DNA of 38,818 nt from a virus. The DNA lies in the IMG/VR virus record IMGVR_UViG_3300031576_000171, positions 1 to 38,818 of that record, one strand, 5' to 3'. Shown piece by piece: positions 14,576-20,923 of the stretch. A program made the translations under genes and the position numbers. The notes under the pieces are model-generated. The model saw only the letters and a list, made by a program, of their open reading frames with translations. It did no database searches and was not told the origin of the DNA. How positions within the stretch are numbered: position 1 is the first letter of the stretch; every line of letters starts with the position of its first letter.

Positions 14576-14818
14576 TCAACTGGCGGCCTCCTCTTTCACG
14601 TGTGGAAGGTCACTGCATTCCAGGTAGCCGCCTCTGCCCTGACATTCCTGACAGGTCTCAAGCATTTCGCCGGGCAGATATGGATAATAGATCGGGTCTT
14701 CATCGGCAAGGTCAAAGGAGCCTTCGCCGTGACAGTGCCAGCAACTCACCCATTCCAGATGTGCCCCGCAGATCAGGCAGATTTCATGGTCGCTCATTTC
14801 GTCCTCATGGTCGCTCAT
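14576..14818 (-). CDS. DnaJ-type zinc-ribbon protein
   Basis: An 80-residue protein with three cysteine pairs: CLICGAHLEW, CWHCHGEG and CQECQGRGGYLEC. The CxxCxGxG spacing of the last two pairs is that of the DnaJ cysteine-rich zinc domain. It lacks a J domain, so it is more likely a small zinc-binding or nucleic-acid-associated protein. The ATG at 14818 overlaps the upstream stop (ATGA). The N-terminus MSDHEDEMSDHE comes from a 12-base tandem-like duplication, leaving a second in-frame ATG as an alternative start. Confidence 0.8.
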   Translation of the reverse strand: MSDHEDEMSDHEICLICGAHLEWVSCWHCHGEGSFDLADEDPIYYPYLPGEMLETCQECQGRGGYLECSDLPHVKEEAAS

Positions 14819-15159
14819 GCCGCATCCCCTGCGGCGGCCCGCTCCCGACCGCCGGGGCGACCGCTGGCGCCGTTCGGGGCGGGGGCGTCCGGCCACAGGG
14901 GGGCGGCGAGCAAGCGGAACATCTCTTCCCGTACCATCCGGTATTCCACATGGATCATGGCAGCCGCACAGCGGTCCCGTGCCGCCTGTACGCTGTCACC
15001 CGTGCCGCCGTCAAGCGCAAACGCAATCCGCTCCAGACGATGGGCCGATACTTCCTGCAACACCGCCAGCGCATAGCGCCGGACAATTCCGCCGACTCCT
15101 GTAGCCAGCAGTTCCCTGGCCATGCTCTCGGCGGCCAGCTCATCTTCCATCGTGTCCAT
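14815..15159 (-). CDS. small helical protein of unknown function
   Basis: A 114-residue mostly helical protein (MDTMEDELAAESMARELLAT, VRRYALAVLQEVSAHRLERI) with a Pro/Gly/Arg-rich tail. The start at 15159 has GGGAG seven bases upstream and overlaps the helicase stop by 20 bases; a second ATG three codons later is possible. Its position directly after the helicase would suit a helicase loader or accessory factor, but no P-loop or other motif supports that. Function unknown. Confidence 0.7.
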   Translation of the reverse strand: MDTMEDELAAESMARELLATGVGGIVRRYALAVLQEVSAHRLERIAFALDGGTGDSVQAARDRCAAAMIHVEYRMVREEMFRLLAAPLWPDAPAPNGASGRPGGRERAAAGDAA

Positions 15160-16441
15160 TGCGCGGCTCCCATCCCATCCACTGCGGCATGAATACAAAC
15201 TTCGCCACGCGGTTCCTTGCCCCGTTGCGGTCCTTGCGGACAATCACTTCCGCCGTATGATCGGCGCTCGCCCCGTTGTAGTAGCCCTCGCGGTACAGTG
15301 CCAGAACAATGTCGGCATTCTCCTCAATCTCCCCGCTGTCCCTGAGATCAGCAAGGTCCGGCCTCTTCTCGTGGCTCCTCTCCACACCGCGATTCAATTG
15401 CGCAGCACAGATGACCCGCGTCCCGAGGCGCTTTGCCAGTTGCTTCATGCCCCAGGAAATATGTCCCTGACGTTTATTCTCAGTCTCGCCGGCATCCGCA
15501 AAGAAGCGCAGATGATCGGCAATCACCAGGTCGAGTCCGCCACGCTCGCGTTTCACGCGGGCGCACAGGTCGTACATCTGGTCCGTGGTCTGCGGCGTGC
15601 TCCCGTCAACTGAAAGCGTGTTTCGATACACGATCAGATGAGCCTCCTCTTGCAGCCGTCTGTGCTCGTCGGGCATGAGCTTCTTCTGGCGGTAAGCAAA
15701 CCACGAGACACGCGCCCGCCGACAGGCCGCGCGGATGGCCCACTGCTCCGTCGTCATCTCCTTGGTAAACACGGCCACGACCCCGCCGGCCTCCGATACC
15801 AGATCGGAAATCTGGACCAGCAGGGCGGTCTTGCCCATACCCGGCCTGCCCATGACAACCGCCAGCGTCCCGGCTTCCAGCCCTCCGCCCAGACAATCAT
15901 CCAGCAGGGCAAGTCCGGTCGGGAGGATATAGCCGGTCGCATTGTCAGGGTTTTCCAGAATAGCCAGGACCCGATCAGCAATGCTGGAGATCGGCACAAG
16001 CGTACCGTCGGTCGTGTTGCGCAAGAGATCGGGCGCACCGTTCAAGAGGCCGCGAATATGGGCCTCGTCCCCGGCGTGAGCGGCCTTTATCAGGTCATCG
16101 GCCAGCCCCGAGGCCCGGCGTAGCGCCGTGAGCCGGACCAGTTCCCCGGCAAGATAACCGGCGTGAGTAGCCAGCATCGGCGGCGGGTCCAGGGGGTGGA
16201 AGAAATCGTGATATCTTGCCGCGTCCACCACTGCCCCGCCCCGGATGGTTTCCGCGATCTCGGACCATGCCCGGCGCGCGGGCGCGTTTCCGAAATGCGC
16301 GGGGGTCAACGACTGGACTTCCGGCCACATGATATGCGGCTCCAGCGCCAGCAGGGTGATCAGGTCGGCCTCTATGTCGGGATCGTAGAATTTCCCCTGC
16401 ACCGGCCCGCGCCCGTTTCGCTTGAAGGTTATGTTATTCAT
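15140..16441 (-). CDS. dnaB: replicative DNA helicase, DnaB family
   Basis: A 433-residue RecA-type hexameric helicase. The N-terminal domain (residues 15-135) resembles the DnaB N-domain (DPDIEADLITLLALEPHIMW ... RRAWSEIAETI). Walker A GRPGMGKTA is at 198-206, Walker B LDLVIADHL at 303-311, and the H3/H4 region CAAQLNRGVE and LRDSGEIEENADIVL follow. It unwinds phage DNA at the fork with host polymerase. The start ATG has GGAGGAAGTCT upstream and overlaps the preceding initiator-like gene by eight bases; longer upstream readings lack a ribosome site. Length is close to that of normal DnaB. Confidence 0.93.
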   Translation of the reverse strand: MNNITFKRNGRGPVQGKFYDPDIEADLITLLALEPHIMWPEVQSLTPAHFGNAPARRAWSEIAETIRGGAVVDAARYHDFFHPLDPPPMLATHAGYLAGELVRLTALRRASGLADDLIKAAHAGDEAHIRGLLNGAPDLLRNTTDGTLVPISSIADRVLAILENPDNATGYILPTGLALLDDCLGGGLEAGTLAVVMGRPGMGKTALLVQISDLVSEAGGVVAVFTKEMTTEQWAIRAACRRARVSWFAYRQKKLMPDEHRRLQEEAHLIVYRNTLSVDGSTPQTTDQMYDLCARVKRERGGLDLVIADHLRFFADAGETENKRQGHISWGMKQLAKRLGTRVICAAQLNRGVERSHEKRPDLADLRDSGEIEENADIVLALYREGYYNGASADHTAEVIVRKDRNGARNRVAKFVFMPQWMGWEPRNGHDGR

Positions 16442-17225
16442 AGACTTCCTCCGGGATGAACTCATCCTGAGATACAAATGCCTGCGGCCAGTTCTCGCGT
16501 ATCTGTGCGAGTGTTGGAGACTGACCCTTCTGGCCGCGCCAGTCGCTCTGTCGCCACCACTGAGCAAAGCGATGCACATCTTCTGCCCTTGCCTGATAGT
16601 TCACGGCCATGTGTTCTATAAAAGCGCGGGCGGTCTTTGTGTCCCAGTTCGGGCGAATATGGAAGTCCGACTCGATAGCTCCAGTAAAGCCATTGTGCCT
16701 TGCAATACCTGAGGCCAGTGCCACTGCTATTCTCTTTTTGTATTGCCCGGCAGTCAGGGAGTCGGGCGCGGATGCGCCCTCTTCCTCTGAGAATACTTCC
16801 ACTGAGAATACTTCCTGTGCGGTTTTTTGCGCTTCTAGAACTGTTGTTTTTTGAGTTTCTTGAAACGCAAATTCTGCGTTTCTGGATTTCTTGCCTGGAA
16901 GCCTTACCTTTGGTTTCCCGATCTGAGTTCCGGGCAGGGTATAAACGTTAGTCCTACCCTGCCCGCGTCGTTCACGGAGAACCAGTTTTACATCACATAA
17001 CTCATTGATGTATCCGCGCGCCGTATTCGGACTGCATCCAATAGCAGTAGCCAGCGTCTGCATTCCGGGAAAACAGCCCCCGGAATTCCAGGCATAGGAG
17101 AGGAGAGTTCCATAGGCGCATTTCGCGCCCGGCGAGATGTCTTTACGCCGCAATACGTGAGTGGGTACGACTGTAGCTCCTTCTGACCAGATTCCGTGTC
17201 CTTCCAGTTTCACTTCCCCGCTCAT
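16434..17225 (-). CDS. helix-turn-helix replication initiator-like protein
   Basis: A 263-residue protein. Residues 20-100 form a winged-HTH of the kind found in phage replication proteins (DISPGAKCAYGTLLSYAW, then TLATAIGCSPNTARGYINEL, then LVLRERRGQGRTNVYTL). A charged linker with a small internal duplication (EVFSVEVFSEEE) leads to a C-terminal helical domain. Next to DnaB this suggests origin recognition and helicase recruitment (O/DnaD-like role, inferred). AAAGGAAATGAAGA precedes the ATG. It is the first gene after the TTGACG-17-TATAAT promoter and the structured leader described separately. Confidence 0.82.
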   Translation of the reverse strand: MSGEVKLEGHGIWSEGATVVPTHVLRRKDISPGAKCAYGTLLSYAWNSGGCFPGMQTLATAIGCSPNTARGYINELCDVKLVLRERRGQGRTNVYTLPGTQIGKPKVRLPGKKSRNAEFAFQETQKTTVLEAQKTAQEVFSVEVFSEEEGASAPDSLTAGQYKKRIAVALASGIARHNGFTGAIESDFHIRPNWDTKTARAFIEHMAVNYQARAEDVHRFAQWWRQSDWRGQKGQSPTLAQIRENWPQAFVSQDEFIPEEVYE

Positions 17226-17266
17226 TCTTCATTTCCTTTCCGCCTCCTGTTGATCCCCCGGTTAAA

Positions 17267-17386
17267 GTAAAACAGCCGTTACCGAAACGCGATTGCTTGT
17301 CGGACACCTGCTACGGAGGTCCGGTCGCTCGCGCCTGATAACGGCTGCTTTACCGACAAACAAAAACGACCGCTCCCTCCGTAGCA
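17267..17386 (-). ncRNA. structured leader RNA with three crossing helices (candidate new RNA element)
   Basis: Read on the minus strand from the predicted transcription start. P1 pairs 17376-17386 with 17309-17319 (11 bp) and 17367-17372 with 17322-17327 (6 bp). P2 pairs 17353-17361 with 17295-17303 (9 bp). P3 pairs 17337-17353 with 17267-17283 (17 bp). All strands appear in the order P1, P2, P3, P1', P2', P3', so every helix crosses the others. The three non-Watson-Crick positions are G-U on this strand and would be A-C on the other, which points to a minus-strand RNA. It ends 41 bases before the initiator-like gene. Probable cis-regulatory leader; an origin element is the alternative. Confidence 0.75.
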
Positions 17387-17420
17387 CTGACATTATAAAT
17401 CTATTTTCCCCCGGCGTCAA
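17385..17420 (-). promoter_or_regulatory. strong sigma70-type promoter of the replication operon
   Basis: On the minus strand TTGACG (17420-17415), a 17-base spacer, TATAAT (17397-17392), and a predicted start near 17385. The -35 hexamer lies inside the last codons of the preceding leftward gene. The predicted start falls on the first base pair of the leader helix P1. This is the best promoter in the window. Confidence 0.85.
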
Positions 17421-17622
17421 CCCGCTGCCCCGCTTCCGGCGCGGCGGCATCCACCGGCCCCCGCCCGTTCCGCGCCTGCCACACAAACCGCGCCGCTTTG
17501 CAAAATCCAAAATCGGGGGCGTGGAAAAAAAGGATCAACGCTTCCGCCTTCTGCGCGTCCGTCAGCCCATGCCTGCCGATCATCCGTTTGAGGACGGCAT
17601 ACTGCCGGTAATAATCAGTCAT
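17401..17622 (-). CDS. small protein of unknown function
   Basis: A 73-residue protein, MTDYYRQYAVLKRMIGRHGL then TDAQKAEALILFFHAPDFGF. The first 45 residues are helical and look genuine; the C-terminal 20 are Ala/Gly/Pro-rich. It overlaps the previous stop by eight bases and has no strong ribosome site, so translational coupling is likely. It is the last gene before the replication-operon promoter, whose -35 box is within its 3' end. Confidence 0.65.
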   Translation of the reverse strand: MTDYYRQYAVLKRMIGRHGLTDAQKAEALILFFHAPDFGFCKAARFVWQARNGRGPVDAAAPEAGQRVDAGGK

Positions 17623-17935
17623 GGCTGCCGTTCTTTACTGCGGCGAGGCGCGCCAGCCAGCGCATGATCTCGCCCAGCCCCACGAGCGTCCGGTGGCGGG
17701 TATCCAGCACCGGACCGGGCAGGCCGTCCAGTATGTCGCCGGTCTGGACCTGGTGTACCGGCAGCCCGGCGCGGCGCGCGAGGGCCAGCGCCCGCCGCGA
17801 GTCTTCGCTGTCGGTCAGGTACAATTGCGATACTCCGGCCGGTTTCCGGGTCACATTCCAGTCCTTCGGGTCACTCGCATCCGGCTGCGGGCCCGGGCGC
17901 GGGCGGGTCAGGCTGTAGAGGCGGGATTTGCTCAT
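17615..17935 (-). CDS. small alpha/beta protein, thioredoxin-fold-like without cysteines
   Basis: A 106-residue protein. SQLYLTDSEDSRRALALARR, then AGLPVHQVQTGDILDGLPGP, VLDTRHRTLVGLGEIMRWL gives a strand-helix-strand-strand-helix series ending in a cis-Pro-like GPVLDT, reminiscent of glutaredoxin or GST N-terminal domains. The CxxC is missing, since the expected loop reads TDSEDS. It could be a non-redox binding version or an unrelated alpha/beta fold. It is coupled to neighbours by overlaps of four and eight bases. Function unknown. Confidence 0.65.
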   Translation of the reverse strand: MSKSRLYSLTRPRPGPQPDASDPKDWNVTRKPAGVSQLYLTDSEDSRRALALARRAGLPVHQVQTGDILDGLPGPVLDTRHRTLVGLGEIMRWLARLAAVKNGSHD

Positions 17936-18075
17936 TTCGGCCAGTGCTTCCGGTCGGGCTCACTCAGGAACCGCCTGATCTGCGGCGCGATACGCTGCTC
18001 GTACAGGCGCCGCTTCAGACACCGCCCCAAAGCGGCGAGGGCAAAGGCAGATAGGACAATAGTGAGTTCGATCAT
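17932..18075 (-). CDS. small single-pass membrane protein
   Basis: A 47-residue protein: MIELTIVLSAFALAALGRCL is one hydrophobic helix, followed by a basic cytosolic-type tail (KRRLYEQRIAPQIRRFLSEP). The ATG overlaps the preceding stop (ATGA) and the stop overlaps the next start, so it is translated within a tightly packed operon. Frames extending upstream of this ATG have no ribosome site. A role at the host membrane is likely; no family is recognised. Confidence 0.65.
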   Translation of the reverse strand: MIELTIVLSAFALAALGRCLKRRLYEQRIAPQIRRFLSEPDRKHWPK

Positions 18076-18431
18076 GTCACTTCTGGTTGCAGTTCCGCGC
18101 GCGCCTGCTCGACCAGCGCCACACACTCGGGGAAGGCCCGGCCCACGAAGGCCGGAATGTCCTCCAGCACGTCGCCATAGTCCTCGCGCAGTTCCCGCTC
18201 ACTGATCTGCGCGTTGTACAACAGGCCCACGGCGACCGCCAGGCCCGGCGCAGCGTCATTGAGTTGACGGATTCGCTCGAGGTCTGCCCGGTTGAACAGG
18301 TCGAAGAGCGTCTGGACCGGGTCGAGTTCATTGCGCCCGGTCAACACAAGAAATATGCAGTTATAGAATGAGCCGGCCGGATAGCCCTGCTTGCCGTCGC
18401 TCAATAACCATCTGACATTGTTGACATCCAT
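18072..18431 (-). CDS. conserved protein of unknown function
   Basis: A 119-residue protein starting MDVNNVRWLLSDGKQGYPAG. The hydrophobic FYNCIFLVLTGRNELDPVQT and later helices (RADLERIRQLNDAAPGLAVA, IPAFVGRAFPECVALVEQAR) suggest a small all-helical soluble protein. GGAGG six bases before the ATG fixes the start and rejects the longer upstream frame, which runs through a palindromic spacer. Function unknown. Confidence 0.72.
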   Translation of the reverse strand: MDVNNVRWLLSDGKQGYPAGSFYNCIFLVLTGRNELDPVQTLFDLFNRADLERIRQLNDAAPGLAVAVGLLYNAQISERELREDYGDVLEDIPAFVGRAFPECVALVEQARAELQPEVT

Positions 18432-18476
18432 GTAATTCCTCCATTCTTCAGTCGTCAGTTCCAATTCCCCCCGGCG

Positions 18477-18507
18477 CCCCTGTCCCGCCGTATCGGCGGG
18501 GCAGGGG
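18477..18507 (+). repeat. GC-rich palindromic element
   Basis: CCCCTGTCCCGCCG, a TAT loop, then CGGCGGGGCAGGGG: 13 Watson-Crick pairs and one U-G pair on the plus strand. There is no T-run. A diverged relative lies at 19018-19066 in the spacer before the next leftward gene. Both follow an ATTCC...CCCCCCGGC lead-in. They may be 3' mRNA-end protectors or REP-like elements. Confidence 0.55.
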
Positions 18508-18595
18508 TCGTGTCCCCTTAGTGCGGGAATGCCCAGCAGTGCGGGCACTGTGTGGTATGCCGCACCCCGGCGGAAGGTCGAGCCCGGTCTCTCAG

Positions 18596-18970
18596 TCAGG
18601 AACATTCCACATTGAAAGCGCGCGGAACGATACGGCATTCTGCGCCCGGCCTGATGCAGCGCGTATAGTCGGGAACGTCAAGGAATAGCGTCACGGGAAC
18701 TGCGCTCACCAGAAAATCAAGGCTGATCCATCCGCTCATTGACGACTCGCTCCACAGATGGATGGAGCGGCTCACGGGCTTCTTGCCGCTTGCCTGGCGC
18801 ACTTTCCGGTATGCCCACATTCCGGGGGTCTGCGGATGAAGGTGCACAGTGTCTCCATTGCTCCGATACGAGAATTCGCCATCACCGAGAACGGCGTGAA
18901 TGGCGCGGATTGCTACTGCGGATTTTTGTGCTTCCTGCTGCACGCTGGCGATTGCTTCATCTGCTGTCAT
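18596..18970 (-). CDS. conserved protein of unknown function
   Basis: A 124-residue protein with an N-terminal helix (MTADEAIASVQQEAQKSAVA), then strands (GEFSYRSNGDTVHLHP, GWISLDFLVSAVPVTLFLDV) and a Cys/Arg-containing end (YTRCIRPGAECRIVPRAF). AAGGAG upstream of the ATG is a good ribosome site. The alpha-plus-beta make-up is credible for a real protein, but I do not recognise a family. Confidence 0.72.
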   Translation of the reverse strand: MTADEAIASVQQEAQKSAVAIRAIHAVLGDGEFSYRSNGDTVHLHPQTPGMWAYRKVRQASGKKPVSRSIHLWSESSMSGWISLDFLVSAVPVTLFLDVPDYTRCIRPGAECRIVPRAFNVECS

Positions 18971-19121
18971 TCGTATTCTCCTTCCACTTGTGCATCATGT
19001 AATTCCTATCACTCCCCCCGGCTCCCCCGCCCCGCCGTCAAGCCGGTACTGGCAGGGGCTCCCCCGGCATATATGCTGGTGGTCGCGGACGGGCGCAGGG
19101 GTCGTGGGCCGCACCCCGGTA

Positions 19122-19745
19122 TCAGGCGCTCTGGAAGCTGGCAGAACAAAAGCTCTCGCCCTGCTTGTGCGAGAGCCATGATCCATCATCGTTGGCGCGT
19201 CGTTTCAGAGTCTTGCCCGCATGTTGCGGGCAGGCGATCTCGTTGGGCTCAGAGGCGTCACCCCGGATCAACAGCGTCATTTTGCCTCTGGAGATTTCCA
19301 GTGCCCCATTTTTCATCTTCCACTCGTATGGGCCGGAAGAAGAGGCAGGCGCATTGCCATTACTGCCCGCCTGCGCCGGCGCTGTCTGCGCCGGTTGCTG
19401 GCCGACCGGTTTGGGCTGGATTTTCAGATCTTCCATCTTACCCATGAGCGCCCGGAAGCGGGTCAGCAGTCTGTCATCATCGCTATCCCTGAGCGTATAT
19501 TGCAGGTTGTAGCCCTTCGCGGTAACAGCATAGAAGTTCATGCTGGCCGGAGCTTCGGGCAGTGAATTTGCCAGGCTTGCGCGGGCGCTTTCGAGTGCTG
19601 CTGCCAGATCCTCATTCTTCTGGTAGAGATCCTCCATTGCCGACTTCAGCGCGCCCACCTGCGGGTCTTCCGGCTCCGCCAGTGACGGCGGCTCCGGTTG
19701 CGGTAGCCTGTTCTGTCGTGCCTGTTGTGCTGTTGCTGTTGCCAT
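19122..19745 (-). CDS. conserved phage protein with coiled coil and C-terminal zinc-binding motif
   Basis: A 207-residue protein. A Gln/Pro-rich N-terminus precedes a coiled coil (VGALKSAMEDLYQKNEDLAA). The domain MNFYAVTAKGYNLQYTLRDS, ending in LLTRFRALMGKMEDLKIQP, follows; then a Gln/Ala/Ser-rich linker. The last 40 residues (EIACPQHAGKTLKRRANDDG, then SWLSHKQGESFC) hold a Cys/His/His/Cys set likely to bind zinc. TAAGGAGAATAGATC upstream gives a strong ribosome site. This order (tether, small beta domain, linker, zinc site) suggests a DNA-associated early protein, possibly an SSB-like or recombination accessory factor; this is speculation. Confidence 0.72.
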   Translation of the reverse strand: MATATAQQARQNRLPQPEPPSLAEPEDPQVGALKSAMEDLYQKNEDLAAALESARASLANSLPEAPASMNFYAVTAKGYNLQYTLRDSDDDRLLTRFRALMGKMEDLKIQPKPVGQQPAQTAPAQAGSNGNAPASSSGPYEWKMKNGALEISRGKMTLLIRGDASEPNEIACPQHAGKTLKRRANDDGSWLSHKQGESFCSASFQSA

Positions 19746-19801
19746 GATCTATTCTCCTTATGCCCCGCCGTTTCAGGGCCGGGGCACTAAATGGTGGCTA
19801 C

Positions 19802-19996
19802 TTATTCTTGAACTTCGTTCGCCGGGATCTCCGGCAGGGTCCAGTACGTCGCGCTGATGCTTCCGCGCCGGAATCTGGACCGGCTGGCCGCCCGACGCCG
19901 CTTTGCCATGAGGCGCTTGTGGATATGAACGCCGCACTTGCAGAAGCGGATGGGCCTGCCAGTCTTCGGGCAGAGCTTCTTCGGATTGGCGGTCAT
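19802..19996 (-). CDS. small basic protein with Cys cluster
   Basis: A 64-residue protein, MTANPKKLCPKTGRPIRFCK then CGVHIHKRLMAKRRRAASRS. Cysteines and histidines (CPKTG...CKCGVHIH) could form a small zinc knuckle, followed by a very basic stretch suited to nucleic-acid binding. The start overlaps the preceding stop by four bases (ATGA), which favours this frame over an alternative overlapping one. Confidence 0.68.
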   Translation of the reverse strand: MTANPKKLCPKTGRPIRFCKCGVHIHKRLMAKRRRAASRSRFRRGSISATYWTLPEIPANEVQE

Positions 19997-20292
19997 TCAG
20001 CACCGCCTTCCCCGGCAGGTGCATCCGGGACTATAGCCGCCGGGGGCAGCAGGGCGGCGAGGGCAGCCAGGACTTTGCGGTTGACCGCCCAGTGGGGTGG
20101 AGGATCCGCAGCCAGCACCGCGCGGGCGGCGGCGCGCAACTCATCAATGGTATCGCCGCAGATTTCGTTCGTTGCATTGGCGTCAGCCAGGGCATTCTTG
20201 AGCCGCTCAATTTCGTCTTGCAGCCGCTCAACGGTTGCTATCAGCCGCTCAATGCTCCTCGTGGAACTGAGATCATTCGGTTGGTTTCTCAT
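19993..20292 (-). CDS. small coiled-coil protein
   Basis: A 99-residue protein. Residues 12-60 form a clear coiled coil (RSIERLIATVERLQDEIERL, KNALADANATNEI); the rest is Ala/Pro-rich helix. GAAAGGTGACACCCC precedes the ATG. A promoter-like GTGACT-17-CTATAC lies upstream on the same strand. Function not recognised. Confidence 0.68.
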   Translation of the reverse strand: MRNQPNDLSSTRSIERLIATVERLQDEIERLKNALADANATNEICGDTIDELRAAARAVLAADPPPHWAVNRKVLAALAALLPPAAIVPDAPAGEGGAE

Positions 20293-20314
20293 GGGGTGTC
20301 ACCTTTCTTGTGTG

Positions 20315-20343
20315 GTATAGTTTGCTGTCCGGCTGGTAGTCAC
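20315..20343 (-). promoter_or_regulatory. possible leftward promoter before the small-protein operon
   Basis: Minus strand GTGACT (20343-20338), 17 bases, CTATAC (20320-20315). The same 11 bases TGTGGTATAGT occur at 23141-23151 before the other leftward operon, and on the plus strand they read as an extended -10 (TGG TATAGT). A shared regulatory site is therefore likely, though promoter strength is modest. Confidence 0.45.
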
Positions 20344-20386
20344 CTTCCAGCCGTGCCCGCCGGGCAGCACCGGCGGGTCTTTTTTT
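20328..20386 (+). ncRNA. candidate 59-nt plus-strand small RNA ending in an intrinsic terminator
   Basis: Hairpin 1 pairs CGGCTGG (20330-20336) with CCAGCCG (20347-20353). Hairpin 2 pairs CCCGCCGG (20356-20363) with CCGGCGGG (20370-20377), followed by TC and seven Ts. It is preceded by TGTGGTATAGT, an extended -10 that would start transcription near 20328, but no good -35 is seen. All flanking genes are on the other strand, so this terminator serves no rightward gene. It would be antisense to the leader of the gene at 19993-20292. Confidence 0.5.
20356..20386 (+). terminator. intrinsic terminator on the plus strand
   Basis: Eight-pair GC stem CCCGCCGG/CCGGCGGG, six-base loop GCAGCA, then TCTTTTTTTA. 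Canonical form for rightward transcription. Read leftwards it lacks a T-run. Confidence 0.8.
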
Positions 20387-20389
20387 ATC

Positions 20390-20596
20390 CTATGGTTCTG
20401 GCGCTGGCAGCTTCATGGCTGCCTTCTCCAGCCGCGCCAGGATGGATTGCAACATCTGTGCTAGGTCTTCCATGCGCTCCAGACTCCGCAGTCTCTCGCG
20501 CTGGAGGCGCTCCTGATGCCAGGCGCTGGCGCCCAGCCCGCCCAGTGCGCCCGATACGACTCCGATTGCGGCTACCCATATGAATACGAGTTCCAT
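20390..20596 (-). CDS. small membrane-anchored coiled-coil protein
   Basis: A 68-residue protein with one N-terminal transmembrane helix (MELVFIWVAAIGVVSGALGG) and a coiled coil (ERLQRERLRSLERMEDLAQM, LQSILARLEKAAMK). It resembles in plan, not sequence, the BhlA-like protein of the lysis cluster. Here it lies in the early leftward region right after the Cro-like gene. TGGAG lies upstream of the ATG. It could be a membrane anchor or a superinfection-exclusion type protein; unproven. Confidence 0.68.
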   Translation of the reverse strand: MELVFIWVAAIGVVSGALGGLGASAWHQERLQRERLRSLERMEDLAQMLQSILARLEKAAMKLPAPEP

Positions 20597-20670
20597 GCGT
20601 CCCGTCTCCAGTCACACCCGGCGTAGAAATTGGTGTATGATAGAAGAGAACGGGGGACATTGGAAAATAC

Positions 20671-20916
20671 TTATTCATGACCGTTCGCCGTGGGAAATAA
20701 GTACCGGTACAGGGCAGCATTGATGCGGGACTGGCGATCTGGATTGTCAGGGTAGGAATGGGGCAGGCGGATAATAGTCTTGTGTCCCAGCCCACCACCG
20801 CGAATGATGCGTTGCAGGGATGGAGCCGCGATGCCGATACGCCGAGCCGTGGGTCGGAGTCCGTCCGTTTGCACACTTTCGGAGAGGACTTCCTGAATCG
20901 TCAGTTTGCCGTCCAT
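20671..20916 (-). CDS. Cro-like helix-turn-helix regulator
   Basis: An 81-residue protein, MDGKLTIQEVLSESVQTDGL. An HTH is visible in LRPTARRIGIAAPSLQRIIR, with GGGLGHKTIIRLPHSYPDNP after it. It is divergent to an XRE repressor gene 90 bases away, the arrangement of a Cro/CI switch. The start at 20916 is chosen because the promoter TTGACT-17-TACAAT ends nine bases upstream of it. The longer version from 20946 would need to begin upstream of the -10. The mRNA would have almost no leader. Confidence 0.75.
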   Translation of the reverse strand: MDGKLTIQEVLSESVQTDGLRPTARRIGIAAPSLQRIIRGGGLGHKTIIRLPHSYPDNPDRQSRINAALYRYLFPTANGHE

Positions 20917-20923
20917 TACTGCC

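Noticed and set aside
17267-17386. HDV-like or other known self-cleaving ribozyme for the leader RNA
   Set aside because: HDV folds have P3 closed before P1' and a P4 between P1' and P2'. Here P3' comes last and P3 is 17 bp. No hammerhead or pistol core is seen.
17262-17510. An 82-codon frame on the minus strand over the leader RNA
   Set aside because: It spans the promoter and the crossing helices, has no ribosome site and its sequence is Arg-rich filler; the smaller gene at 17401-17622 in another frame is better supported.
19773-20024. An 83-codon alternative frame over the Cys-cluster gene
   Set aside because: The gene at 19802-19996 is coupled by an ATGA overlap and has the plausible zinc knuckle; this frame has neither.
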